This document shows positions 42,971 through 51,959 of a stretch of 64,000 nucleotides of DNA, piece after piece. Below the pieces are notes generated by a model. That model saw only the letters and a list, made by a program, of their open reading frames with translations, was not told where the DNA came from and did no database searches. Made by a program: the position numbers and the translations under genes. Source of the stretch: Opitutia bacterium (lineage in GTDB: Bacteria > Verrucomicrobiota > Verrucomicrobiia > Opitutales > UBA953); the NCBI GenBank assembly GCA_947453335.1, contig CANGFP010000003.1, positions 1 through 64,000 of the forward strand, read 5' to 3'. The first letter of the stretch is position 1; every line of letters starts with the position of its first letter.

Positions 42971-45580
42971 TCACTCTTCACCCAGCACGAACTCGTCGTC
43001 GCGCCCGCGCGCCTGGCTCCAGCGCGCCAGGCACTCGTCGAGGGGCACGGGCCGCACGTTCTGCTTCAGGTTGTACGCGCCGGCGTCGATGCAGGCCTTG
43101 ATCTGCGTCCAGACGGCGCCGTACGCGCGGCTGAAGCGGAGCGATTCGTCGCGCACGAGGCTGGAGACATGGCAGCAGCCGCCGACTTCCGTGACCATGA
43201 AGCGTCCGGCCTTCAGTTCCTCCTCGCTGGTCGCGCGCAGGTCGAAGCGGCCGAAATGCAGGCCCGGGAATCGCTTCGCGAACGTGGTGACGGCCGCGCT
43301 CAGGGCCGGCGTGTTGAGGTCGTGGCGGTGCACGCACCGGGCGCCGTGGCCGTAGCTGCCCGAGAGGTTGAGGACGACCTTCTCCCCGGCGGCGACGACG
43401 CGGTTGAGGTCGCGGTCGTGGCATTCGAGGTAGAGCTCCCCGCGCGACACGGCCACTTCGTCGAGCCAGATCAGCTCCTCCAGGGTCTGCTCGCCGTCGC
43501 CCATGACGACGACGTCCTGCTTCTGGACGACCACCAGCACGCGGCCGTCGTCCTTGCCGGGGTTGCGGCGCCAGACGACCTCGAACTCCAGCCCTTCGAG
43601 CTTCTTCTGCAGGACGAAATCCTCCTTGGCGCCGGCGACCCAGCGCTCCAGCTGCTCGTCGGTGCGGATGTAGCGCAAGCCGGCTCCGTCCTCGGCCACC
43701 TCAGGCTTGAGCACCAGGGGGAAACCGTGGCAGACGGCGAAGGCCTTGGCCTCCCGGAGGCGTTCCTCGGCCGCATCCTCGACGGACAGGGCCAAGGTCG
43801 GGCAGCACCGCGAATCGCGCTGGAAGGGACGCATGAGCAGCGACTTGGCGTCGCCGATGAAGCCTCCGACCCGACCCAGGGCGGGATTGGCGGAAGCGAA
43901 GGCGGTCAGGCGGCGGTGGCGCAGGCACAACGCGAGGATGCCGACGCGGATGGGCAGGTAGAGGATCCAGGAGGGCCAGAGCGAGGCCTGCAGGAGGTTG
44001 CGGACCTTCATCACGATCTGCCGACGGCCGCGCCAGGTGAGCGCCGGGACGACCCAGTGGGTGACGAAATGCAGGGCGCAGATGAAACCGAGGATGATCC
44101 ACAAGGCCTGGCTCTTGAAGCGGGCGAGAAGCTCCATCCCGTGCGCGCCGAACTTGAACCCGAGGTACATCAGCGGCGGCGTCCAGATCAACGCGGCCAG
44201 GAGCAGCAGACCGCCGAGGCGCGCGATGTTGAGCTTCATGATGCCGGCGGTGACGAACGTCGGCACGCGGCTCGCGGGGATGAAGCGCGAACTGACGACG
44301 ACGAGCAGCCCCTGCGGGGTCGAGAACCAGCCGGCCCACTGGTTCACCTTGCTCTCCTTGATGATCCACTTGAAAGGCGCGCGGGTGATCGCCTGCCGCC
44401 CGAAGAAGCGGCCGAGCGAATACAGCACGATGTCCCCGAGGAAGATGCCGACGGTGCAGGCGCCGGCGGCGGACCAGAAGTCGATGATGCCGACGGCCAC
44501 CATGAGGCCGGAAGCCAGGCAGGTCGGGTCCTCCGCCACGAACGTGCAGACGGTGATGATGAGGAGGAGGATCCAGTAATGCGAACCGGCGGCGGAAGGC
44601 AGCGGCGGGTAGCCTTCCAAGGCGGCGCGCTGGGCCGCCGGCGGTTCGGCGGTGAAGGCGACGACCTGGGCCGCCACCTTGGCCGACTCGGCGAACACCG
44701 CGTCGCGGCCGCCGGGGAGCATCACGAGCTGGGCCTGCGGCACGAGCTGGGCGCTGTAGGTCGCGGCCTGCGCCGGGGTCAGCCAATCATCCTCGCCGTG
44801 GACGATGAGCATGGGCTTGCGCCAGCCGGAGAGGATCTTCTTGGAATCGGAGAGGTCCGTGTCGAAAACGGTCGCGGCGTAGTCGCGGTCCCACGGCAGG
44901 AGGTCCGCCGCGCCGAAGTTCGGCGTCAGCCGCGAGACGCCCCAGAAGAACGCGCCCTGGAAGCCGTAGACGATCTTGTTGACGAGGGGATTGCCCAGCA
45001 GCTCGAACTCCTGCGCGCCCGGCGCGGAGAGCATCGTGAGCGAAAGGACGCGGTCGGGGTGGGCGGACGCGAGCTCCAAGGCCGCCACGCCGCCCAGACC
45101 TTGGCCGACGACGTGGTACTCCTTGACGCCGTGCTGGTCGACGAGCGCGGCGACGACCTCGGCGTTCGCCTCCATCGAATGGCTCGGCACGTTGCCGGGG
45201 GAGGTCGCGAAACCCGGCAGGAAAGGCTCGATGACGGCGACCTTCCCGGTCTTGGCCAGCTCTTCGCAGAAGGCGGTGCCACGGCTGTCCCACGGCGCCC
45301 GGTGCAGGTAGACGAGCACGGGCTTGTTGCCGGCGGAGCGGTTCGAGTCGAACCCGTGCAGGTTCGCGTGCACCGGGATCTTCGCCGGCGTCGGTACGAC
45401 CTTGTCCCCCTTGAAATCGAAGGCCGGCACCATGATCGGGTCGTCCTTGGAGATCCGTTCGATCGCGCTGAAGAACGGGAACAGGGCCGAGAGGACCAGG
45501 AGCCCTAGGTAGACGACGATACCCCACCACCTCCCGGGGACGCGCCCTAGGTTCTTCTTCATCTGTGTCGGGGTCGACAT
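42971..45580 (-). CDS. Fusion: degenerate alpha/beta hydrolase + DedA/VTT membrane domain + ATP-grasp
   Basis: 869 residues. (1) Helix 20-40, then an alpha/beta-hydrolase fold about 85-310. Its nucleophile elbow reads VVGQGLGGVAALE with Gly161 where Ser is required; the acid is present (HGEDDWLTP, Asp265), but the His position reads PGGRDAVF with Arg292. So it looks catalytically dead. (2) About 335-515, DedA/SNARE-associated (VTT) domain: AAGACTVGIFLGDIVLYSLGR, VVVSSRFIPASRVPTFVTAG. (3) About 535-840, linker WPSWILYLPIRVGILALCLR and an ATP-grasp-like ligase domain: PLVLKPEVAEDGAGLR, FGRFDLRA (Asp780), VTEVGG (Glu798). DedA proteins are lipid flippases or scramblases; the fusion suggests a ligase acting on a lipid or envelope substrate. 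MKKNLG at 45562 is an alternative start. Confidence 0.85.
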   Translation of the reverse strand: MSTPTQMKKNLGRVPGRWWGIVVYLGLLVLSALFPFFSAIERISKDDPIMVPAFDFKGDKVVPTPAKIPVHANLHGFDSNRSAGNKPVLVYLHRAPWDSRGTAFCEELAKTGKVAVIEPFLPGFATSPGNVPSHSMEANAEVVAALVDQHGVKEYHVVGQGLGGVAALELASAHPDRVLSLTMLSAPGAQEFELLGNPLVNKIVYGFQGAFFWGVSRLTPNFGAADLLPWDRDYAATVFDTDLSDSKKILSGWRKPMLIVHGEDDWLTPAQAATYSAQLVPQAQLVMLPGGRDAVFAESAKVAAQVVAFTAEPPAAQRAALEGYPPLPSAAGSHYWILLLIITVCTFVAEDPTCLASGLMVAVGIIDFWSAAGACTVGIFLGDIVLYSLGRFFGRQAITRAPFKWIIKESKVNQWAGWFSTPQGLLVVVSSRFIPASRVPTFVTAGIMKLNIARLGGLLLLAALIWTPPLMYLGFKFGAHGMELLARFKSQALWIILGFICALHFVTHWVVPALTWRGRRQIVMKVRNLLQASLWPSWILYLPIRVGILALCLRHRRLTAFASANPALGRVGGFIGDAKSLLMRPFQRDSRCCPTLALSVEDAAEERLREAKAFAVCHGFPLVLKPEVAEDGAGLRYIRTDEQLERWVAGAKEDFVLQKKLEGLEFEVVWRRNPGKDDGRVLVVVQKQDVVVMGDGEQTLEELIWLDEVAVSRGELYLECHDRDLNRVVAAGEKVVLNLSGSYGHGARCVHRHDLNTPALSAAVTTFAKRFPGLHFGRFDLRATSEEELKAGRFMVTEVGGCCHVSSLVRDESLRFSRAYGAVWTQIKACIDAGAYNLKQNVRPVPLDECLARWSQARGRDDEFVLGEE

Positions 45581-45697
45581 CGATTGCAGTCAAATACCCG
45601 CCCACGCGGGGCGCAAGGAGGGAAGGTTCACATTAATGGGGCCACTGCTCGATTTATGGCTTCCTAATGGACGGCATCCCCTCTTGGCTGACGGCTC

Positions 45698-46093
45698 GTG
45701 CAAGCCACCGGACAGGAACTTCCAGGCCTCAGGGTCACCGTCGACAAGGTGGTCCACCATCGCGACGCCAATTTCCCCGCCGAGACGCCCCACGCCTTCG
45801 TGTACTTCCTGACGGTCTCCAACCTCTCCCTTTCCACCGTCCGGCTCCTGGGCCGGAAATGGATCATCCGCTCCCCGGACGGATCGACCGAGGTCATCGA
45901 GGGCGACGGCATCGTCGGCCAGACCCCGCGCATCCCCCCGGGCGAGACGTTCTCCTACAACAGCTACCACCTGACCGGCCACCCGGTCACCGCCGAAGGC
46001 GCCTTCCATGGCACCACCGAGGACGGCCAGCGCATCTTCGTGCGCATCCCGGCCTTCGCGATGACCCCGCCGCCCGACCCCCTTACAGAATGA
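45698..46093 (+). CDS. apaG: ApaG-domain protein
   Basis: 131 residues, GTG start. ApaG/F-box-associated beta-sandwich fold: FVYFLTVSNLSLSTVRLLGRKWII, GIVGQTPRIPPGETFSYNSY, and GTTEDGQRIFVRIPAFAM. ApaG is linked in E. coli to Ap4A and cobalt/magnesium phenotypes; the biochemical role is not settled. It overlaps the next gene by ATGA, so the two are coupled. Divergent from the large fusion gene. Confidence 0.93.
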   Translation: MQATGQELPGLRVTVDKVVHHRDANFPAETPHAFVYFLTVSNLSLSTVRLLGRKWIIRSPDGSTEVIEGDGIVGQTPRIPPGETFSYNSYHLTGHPVTAEGAFHGTTEDGQRIFVRIPAFAMTPPPDPLTE

Positions 46094-47448
46094 GAATCAC
46101 CGACCTCAACTCCGGCCGCGAAATCGGCGCCAGCTGCATGCTCGCCGAATTCGGCGGGCTCCGCCTGGTCATCGACTGCGGGATGCACCCCAAGCACGCG
46201 GGCAAGCAGGCGCTGCCGCGGATCGACAAGATCGAGGGGTCCGTCGACGGCGTCATCCTCACGCATTGCCACCTCGACCACCTGGGCTCCCTGCCCCTCC
46301 TCGTCCGCGCCCATCCGGGCGCCCGGGTCTTCGCGTCCGCGGCGACGACGCTCTTCGCCCGGCGCCTGCTCTCCAACTCGATCCAGGTGATGAAGCGCCA
46401 GCGCGAGGAGACCGGCAACGTCGACCTGCCCCTGTACGTCGACCAGGACGTGGAGCGCGTGGAGAACGCGCTCACCGCCGTGCCGCTCGCCAACCCGCGC
46501 AAGATCGGCCGCGGCGGCGAGGAGATCCTCCTGAGCTTCCACCTCGCGGGCCACGTGGCCGGCGCCGTGGGCTGCATGATCGAACATCGCCGCCGCCGGC
46601 ACTTCTTCACGGGCGACGTCCACTTCCAGGCCCAACGCACCGTCGGCGGCGCCGACTTCCCGCGCCAACCGGTCGACACGCTGGTCATGGAATGCACGCG
46701 CGGAGCGACGGCGTCCTTCCCCGGCCATTCCCGCGCCAAGGAGGAGCAGCGGCTCATCAAGGCGATCAACCGCGTCTGCGACGGCGGCGGCACCGTGCTG
46801 CTCCCGGCCTTCGCGTTCGGCCGCATGCAGGAGATCCTGATGCTGCTCGACGAAGCCGCGGCCAAGGGCGACCTCGCCGACGTGCCGATCGTGGCCTCCG
46901 GCCTCGGCATGGACCTCTGCGACTACCTGGACGCGGCCGCGAAGAAGACCAAGCAGGTGAAGTTCAACCGCCAGGTCCTGCGCGACCTCAACGTGCTGCC
47001 GCTTTCGCGCCGCTACGTGCAACCGGGCAAGAACCTGCCCGAACGCGGCATCTACCTGCTCTCGAGCGGCATGCTCGTCGAGAAGACGCCGGCCTGGCGC
47101 ATCGCCGCCAACGTCCTCGACCACAAGGAGAACGCGGTCTTCTTCGTCGGCTACTGCGACCCGGAGACCCCCGGCGGCGAGCTCATCGGCATGGCCCCGG
47201 GCGGAGAATTCAAGTTCAAGGGGCTCGACCACACGGCGACGCTGCGCGCCGAGGTCGAGCGCTTTCACCTCAGCGGCCACGCCGACCGCGAGGAGCTGGT
47301 CGACTTCGCGAAGTCGCTCGCGCCGAAGGACCTCGTGCTCACGCACGGCGACCCGCCCGCCCGCGAATGGATGAAGGAGACGCTGGCGAAGGAACTGCCG
47401 GCCACGCGCATCCACGACCCCGAGCCCGGGGTGCCGCTCGACCTGTGA
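46090..47448 (+). CDS. Metallo-beta-lactamase / beta-CASP RNA nuclease-like protein
   Basis: 452 residues. MBL zinc motif THCHLDHLG, third His in LAGHVAGAVG, and GDVHF. Beta-CASP domain with ECTRG (motif A), FHLSGHADREELVDF (His) and VLTHGDP (His). This is the arrangement of the CPSF73/archaeal KH-less and bacterial MBL RNA nucleases, so it is likely an RNA endo- or exonuclease. No KH or RNase J C-terminal domain. Upstream apaG and downstream amidase overlap on both sides (4 bases each). Confidence 0.85.
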   Translation: MRITDLNSGREIGASCMLAEFGGLRLVIDCGMHPKHAGKQALPRIDKIEGSVDGVILTHCHLDHLGSLPLLVRAHPGARVFASAATTLFARRLLSNSIQVMKRQREETGNVDLPLYVDQDVERVENALTAVPLANPRKIGRGGEEILLSFHLAGHVAGAVGCMIEHRRRRHFFTGDVHFQAQRTVGGADFPRQPVDTLVMECTRGATASFPGHSRAKEEQRLIKAINRVCDGGGTVLLPAFAFGRMQEILMLLDEAAAKGDLADVPIVASGLGMDLCDYLDAAAKKTKQVKFNRQVLRDLNVLPLSRRYVQPGKNLPERGIYLLSSGMLVEKTPAWRIAANVLDHKENAVFFVGYCDPETPGGELIGMAPGGEFKFKGLDHTATLRAEVERFHLSGHADREELVDFAKSLAPKDLVLTHGDPPAREWMKETLAKELPATRIHDPEPGVPLDL

Positions 47449-48722
47449 ACCTGGCTCCTGTCTCAGTCGAAGACTGGCGGGAGTTCACCCTGACCCGCGG
47501 CCCCAGGATGGCCGCCGAGGCTTTCCTGCTCAAGCTGGCGGAGCTATCCCCCGCCGAGCAACGCGCGTCTCTGTGCGGCCTGCCCGACGCGCGCAGCCTG
47601 ACGCAGCGGTTCGAGAACGCCTGGCCGCTGCGCGAGGCGGCCCTGGGCGGCGTGCCGTTCCTGACGAAGGACCTCTATTTCCGTCCGGGGCATCCGACGT
47701 TCGCGGGTTCGACGTTCCTGCCCGAGGAGATCGGGCTGCCGCGGCAGGGCTCGTCCCTGCCCGCGGCCTTCCAGCACGATGGCGGCGCGGTGGAATGCGG
47801 ACGGACGCAGCTCAACGAGTTCGCCTTCGGCCTGTCCGGCGAGAACCCGCACTTCGGCGACTGCCCCCACCCGCTCGACGCCGCGCGTCTCGCCGGCGGA
47901 TCCAGCTCCGGCTCGGCGTTCGCCGTCGCCCGCGGGCTCGTCCCCTTCGCGCTGGCGACCGACACGGCCGGCTCCATCCGCGTACCCGCAGGCTACTGCG
48001 GCGTCTGGGGGCTGCGGCTCTCGCCCGACGTCGCGCCCGTCGGCGACATCTTCCCGCTGTCGCCCGGCTATGACACGCAGGGTTGGCTCGCGCGCTCCGC
48101 AACCGACCTCCTCGCGGTCTCGACCGCGGTGCTCGGCGAGTCGCCGCCGGCCGGCGCCGGGCTCTGGGCCGGCGACCTCGGCCTCGGCCTCCCGCCTTCC
48201 GTCCTGGAACCGATGCGACGGAAGGCGCTCCGATGCGGCGCGCAGGAGGACCCGGCGGCGGCCGAACTGCTCCGGCTGGCCTGCGCCACCGCCGCCGACG
48301 CCTACCCGGTCCTCGGCGGAGCCGCCGCCGCGAGGGTCCATGCGCCGTGGCTCGACCGCCGGCGCGAAAGCTACGATCCCGCCGTCTGGCGACGGCTCGA
48401 CGCCGGACGACGCCGCACGCCTGAGGAGCTGCGCGCGGCCGAGACGGTCCGCAGCCGCGTCAGCGAGGCGTTCCGCGCCGTGTTCGCGCGCCACCACTAC
48501 GTGGTGCTGCCCGCGACGGCCGGCGCGGCCGTCGGCAAGGCGGCCTGCGACGAGGCGCATCGCCGTCAGCTGCTGGCCCTCAACGCCCCCGGCTCGCTCG
48601 CGGGCCTGCCCGCCGTGGCCGCGCCGGTGCCGCTGGACGACGGCTTCACCGCCGGGCTCCAGGTCCTGTTCCCGGACATGGCGAACTTCGGCTGGCGGTC
48701 GGTGCTCGAACGGCTGCGCTGA
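47445..48722 (+). CDS. Amidase signature family protein
   Basis: 425 residues, GTG start overlapping the previous stop. Amidase-signature triad visible: Lys in FLTKDLYF, cis-Ser in LAGGSSSGSAFAVA, nucleophile Ser in DTAGSIRVPAGYCGVWGLR. Related to GatA, but there are no gatB/C neighbours and it is shorter than GatA (about 480), so a free-standing amidase is more likely. Substrate unknown. Its stop (TGA) abuts the convergent rpoN stop (TGATCA). Confidence 0.88.
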   Translation: MNLAPVSVEDWREFTLTRGPRMAAEAFLLKLAELSPAEQRASLCGLPDARSLTQRFENAWPLREAALGGVPFLTKDLYFRPGHPTFAGSTFLPEEIGLPRQGSSLPAAFQHDGGAVECGRTQLNEFAFGLSGENPHFGDCPHPLDAARLAGGSSSGSAFAVARGLVPFALATDTAGSIRVPAGYCGVWGLRLSPDVAPVGDIFPLSPGYDTQGWLARSATDLLAVSTAVLGESPPAGAGLWAGDLGLGLPPSVLEPMRRKALRCGAQEDPAAAELLRLACATAADAYPVLGGAAAARVHAPWLDRRRESYDPAVWRRLDAGRRRTPEELRAAETVRSRVSEAFRAVFARHHYVVLPATAGAAVGKAACDEAHRRQLLALNAPGSLAGLPAVAAPVPLDDGFTAGLQVLFPDMANFGWRSVLERLR

Positions 48723-50168
48723 TCAGAGACGGCGGCGGCGCATGTGCGCCGAAGGCTGCCCCAAGGCCTCGCGGTACTTGGCCACCGTGCGGCGCGCGAT
48801 CTGGATGCCGCGCTTGCGGAGCTCGGCGGTGATCGCCTCGTCGGCCAACGGCGCCGCGGGGTTCTCCCGGGCGAGGATGTCCGCGATGATCTCCTGCACG
48901 CCTTCCTGCGCGACGGTGCCGCCGCCTTCGGTGGCCACGCCCGAGGTGAAGAACCAACGGAACTCGCGCAGGCCGTGCGGGGTGAGGATCCACTTGTTCG
49001 CGGCGGCCCGGCCGACCGTGGTCTCATGGACGCCCATCTCCTTCGCGACGTCTGTCATGGTGAGGGGACGGAGCTGGGCGGGGCCGTGCTCGAAGAAGCC
49101 GCCCTGGCGTTCGACGATGATGCGGGCGAGGCGCTCGACGGTGCGCTGACGCTCCTCGATCGCGCCGATGAGGAACTTGCCTTGGCGCATGCGCTCCAGG
49201 ATGTACGTGCGCTCCTTCTCCCCCAAGGCCTGCCCGGCAAGCATGTCCTTGTAGGCCGCGGCGAGGCGCAGCTTGGGGATGTAGCGGTCGTCCATGGTGA
49301 CCTTCCACGAGCCGTCGTCGGCCTTCTCCACGGTCGCGTCCGGCGTGACGACGCGGTTGTCGTCGCGCATGAAGCGGCGCGCGGGGGCCGTCTCGAGCTT
49401 GGCCATCTCCGTGAGGCCCTCGCGGACCTCGTCGGCCGTGAGTTCGCAAAGGCGGCCGCACTCGTCGAGACGTCGCGCCATCAAGGGTTCCCAGGCGTCC
49501 TGCACGAGGCGGGCCGCGAACGACAGGCCGCGGCCGCGCTGACGGAGCTGGGCGAGGAAGCATTCGCGCAGGTCGCGGGCCCCGATGCCGACAGGGTCGA
49601 AGCCGAGCAGCAAGGCATGGGCGGCGACGAGCGCATCGTAGCCTTGGCCGGACCGCAGGGCGATGGAGGAAAGGTCGTCGTCCAGGAACCCGCGCTCGTC
49701 GAGCGAAGCGATGAGCAGCTTCAGGGCCTCCTGCACCTGCGGGTCGTCCGTGGCCGTGCGGGCCTGCTCGGCGAGATGCTCGGACAAGGAGGACTCGCCG
49801 GTGACCGACTCCAGCATGTGCCGGCGGCGCTCCTCGTCGTCCTGGGTATAGCCCTGCGAACGGATCTCCTCGTAGTAGCTATCGTCCCAATCCTCCTTCA
49901 TCCGGCGCAACGCGTCGAAGTCCTCGTCCCCGAGCGCGAGCTCGCGCGGGCCGTCCTCCTCGGACTCCTCCGCGGGCGGGGCGTCCAGGCGTTCGACGGA
50001 GGTCGGCTCGACTTCCTCCAGCAAAGGATTGGCCGCCATTTCATCGGCGATTTCACGCAACAATTCCGCGGCCGGAACCTGCAGGATGCGCAAAGATTGC
50101 CGGAGCTGGGGCGTGAGGACGAGCCCCTGCACCTGCTTCTGCGATTGGTTGACACCCTGATTGGCCAT
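48723..50168 (-). CDS. rpoN: RNA polymerase sigma-54 factor
   Basis: 481 residues. N-terminal Gln-rich activator region (VLTPQLRQSLRILQVPAAELLREI and then ANPLLEEVEP), acidic linker, core-binding domain, helix-turn-helix, and the RpoN box ARRTVAKYREAL near the C-terminus. The start at 50168 gives the canonical MANQGVNQSQ. Activators of sigma-54 promoters (AAA+ enhancer-binding proteins) are not in this window. The RBS may be hidden in the hairpin described next. Confidence 0.96.
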   Translation of the reverse strand: MANQGVNQSQKQVQGLVLTPQLRQSLRILQVPAAELLREIADEMAANPLLEEVEPTSVERLDAPPAEESEEDGPRELALGDEDFDALRRMKEDWDDSYYEEIRSQGYTQDDEERRRHMLESVTGESSLSEHLAEQARTATDDPQVQEALKLLIASLDERGFLDDDLSSIALRSGQGYDALVAAHALLLGFDPVGIGARDLRECFLAQLRQRGRGLSFAARLVQDAWEPLMARRLDECGRLCELTADEVREGLTEMAKLETAPARRFMRDDNRVVTPDATVEKADDGSWKVTMDDRYIPKLRLAAAYKDMLAGQALGEKERTYILERMRQGKFLIGAIEERQRTVERLARIIVERQGGFFEHGPAQLRPLTMTDVAKEMGVHETTVGRAAANKWILTPHGLREFRWFFTSGVATEGGGTVAQEGVQEIIADILARENPAAPLADEAITAELRKRGIQIARRTVAKYREALGQPSAHMRRRRL

Positions 50169-50175
50169 TAAGGCT

Positions 50176-50193
50176 CCGATGCAAAAGCATCGG
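50176..50193 (-). promoter_or_regulatory. Hairpin in rpoN leader near ribosome site
   Basis: CCGATGC AAAA GCATCGG, a perfect 7-bp stem. On the minus strand its 3' end (CGG) runs into GGAG, the likely Shine-Dalgarno, followed by CCTTA and the rpoN ATG at 50168. Such a hairpin could partly hide the ribosome site. Confidence 0.5.
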
Positions 50194-50299
50194 ACGGTAT
50201 TTTGCAAAGGGGAAGCATACCCCCTATCGGCTTGCCTCAACTCCCCCAGAGACTACCCTCGCAAAGGCCCTAAACCCCCTTTCCGGCCACCACGCCCTT

Positions 50300-51943
50300 A
50301 TGCGTCATTTTGCCCTTTTCATCGAAAACGAAGTCCGCGGCCCGCTCAGCGAATACGAGGTCCAGGACCTGATCAACGCCGGCTCGGTCAACGCCGAGAC
50401 GCTCTGCGCCCCCGCCGGCTCGACCGAGTGGGAGCCTCTCTCCAACCATTTCTCGTTCGGCAGCTCGATCAAGCTCGCGAAGAAGGCCGAGAAGAGCGAA
50501 GCCGAAGCCGAGGTCGACGCCAACCGGCTCGACGTCGACGTCCGCCGCAAGCTGCTCATGTACGGGCTGGCCGACTCCGCGACGGTCGACCAGATCTCCA
50601 AGGCCCAAGCCGAGATCGTCCTTGGCGGCCATGAGGCCGACCTGCGGAAGCGCATCGGCCTGCACCGCAACGCCGGCATCGCGGCGTTCTTCGTCGGGCT
50701 CGCGCTCACCGCCTATGTCGGCGCGGCCACCGAGGTCGGCGGCAACCTCCTCGGCAAGGCGGCCGCGAAGTTCGCCAAGGACGACCCGAAGGCCCAGGAC
50801 GGGGTGAAACGCTTCGATTCCGACGTGAAGCACTTCGAGGAGATCCAGGCGCAGGCCCAGGCCGCCACCTTCTTGCGCCCGGCCGGCGGCCAGGCGCTCC
50901 GCCCGATCCTGCTCAACCGCCTCCGCGTCCCCGAGACGCAGGCCTTCAAGGTCTCCGGGGCCGTCGACACCTCCCCGCTCGGCAACCTGCTGACGAAGTG
51001 GAACATCAAGGTCGACGACACGGTCAAGGTCTACGCCCTGCCTGCCGCCATGCCGGCCGACGTCCAGCAGAAGGTCGCCGAACAGGCCGCCGCGCTCGAT
51101 ACGGTGCTGTCCCCGATGCTGGACGAGGCGTCCTTCGAGAAGCTCCGCGCGGACGTCGTCGCGTCCTTCCCCAACGACGCCGCACCCGAGGCCGCCCGGC
51201 TCCGCTCGGAGATGGACCAGCTGAAGCTGGGCGAGCTCAAGACCGCCATCGACCGCGTCGAGTTCCGCTCCCGCGAGGCCGAGAAGTCCGGCAACGGCAA
51301 GTGGGCCGGCGAGCTCCGCGCGTTCACCGGCAAGCTGCGCGACCTGCAGAACCGCATCCGCATCAACGTCGACCCCAACGCCCGCAAGAAGGTCTGGAGC
51401 GAATTCAACGCCGGCCCCGGCGCCGAGCTCGGAGCCTGGGTGCTCGCCTCCAACGCCAAGGAGATCAAGGTCGACCAGAACGGCGCCTTCCTCGTCCCCG
51501 AGATGGGCAAGATCGAACCCGACGCCGCCCCTGCCCGCCTGCTGGTGACGACGCAGATCAACGGCGACACGGTCTACCTGGCCTGGGGCTCCAAGTTCCT
51601 CGCCTGCCGCGACCTGCGCTCCGAGGAGATCCCCAAGGACGCCTTCCTCACCCGCGAACAGTACAAGGTGCTCGACAAGCCGGTCACCGGCAACCGCCGC
51701 CACTTCGTGCGCTACCGCGTCGGCGACAAGGAGATCTTCGCCAACCGTCTCTCGCCGAAGTGGTGCTTCTTCGTGGTCGCCCGCGACAAGGACACCGACC
51801 CGCTCATCGTGATGGTGGACGCCGAGACGCACGCCAAGTTCCCCGTGGGCGGCGTGGTCCCGACCGAGGTGCTCGAGAAGTGCGAGTCGTTCCCGCGGCT
51901 CACGGAATCCCCCGCCCCCGCCCCGCTCCTCGCGGGGGAGTAG
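50300..51943 (+). CDS. GYF_2-domain protein with a membrane segment
   Basis: 547 residues. N-terminal GYF_2/DUF4339-type domain (ALFIENEVRGPLSEYEVQDLI, then GSTEWEPLSNHF), a Lys/Ala-rich charged linker, and a hydrophobic segment (IAAFFVGLALTAYVGAATEVGG). A long helical or coiled segment with LRSEMDQLKLGELKTAIDRV and a C-terminal beta-rich part follow. Divergent from rpoN across 131 bases. Function unknown; GYF domains bind Pro-rich peptides in other systems. Confidence 0.7.
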   Translation: MRHFALFIENEVRGPLSEYEVQDLINAGSVNAETLCAPAGSTEWEPLSNHFSFGSSIKLAKKAEKSEAEAEVDANRLDVDVRRKLLMYGLADSATVDQISKAQAEIVLGGHEADLRKRIGLHRNAGIAAFFVGLALTAYVGAATEVGGNLLGKAAAKFAKDDPKAQDGVKRFDSDVKHFEEIQAQAQAATFLRPAGGQALRPILLNRLRVPETQAFKVSGAVDTSPLGNLLTKWNIKVDDTVKVYALPAAMPADVQQKVAEQAAALDTVLSPMLDEASFEKLRADVVASFPNDAAPEAARLRSEMDQLKLGELKTAIDRVEFRSREAEKSGNGKWAGELRAFTGKLRDLQNRIRINVDPNARKKVWSEFNAGPGAELGAWVLASNAKEIKVDQNGAFLVPEMGKIEPDAAPARLLVTTQINGDTVYLAWGSKFLACRDLRSEEIPKDAFLTREQYKVLDKPVTGNRRHFVRYRVGDKEIFANRLSPKWCFFVVARDKDTDPLIVMVDAETHAKFPVGGVVPTEVLEKCESFPRLTESPAPAPLLAGE

Positions 51944-51959
51944 GCCGCCCGGGCCCCGC

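Noticed and set aside
43169-45508. 779-codon open frame opposite the DedA fusion
   Set aside because: Shadow of a gene with three recognisable domains; composition Glu/Arg/Asp-biased.
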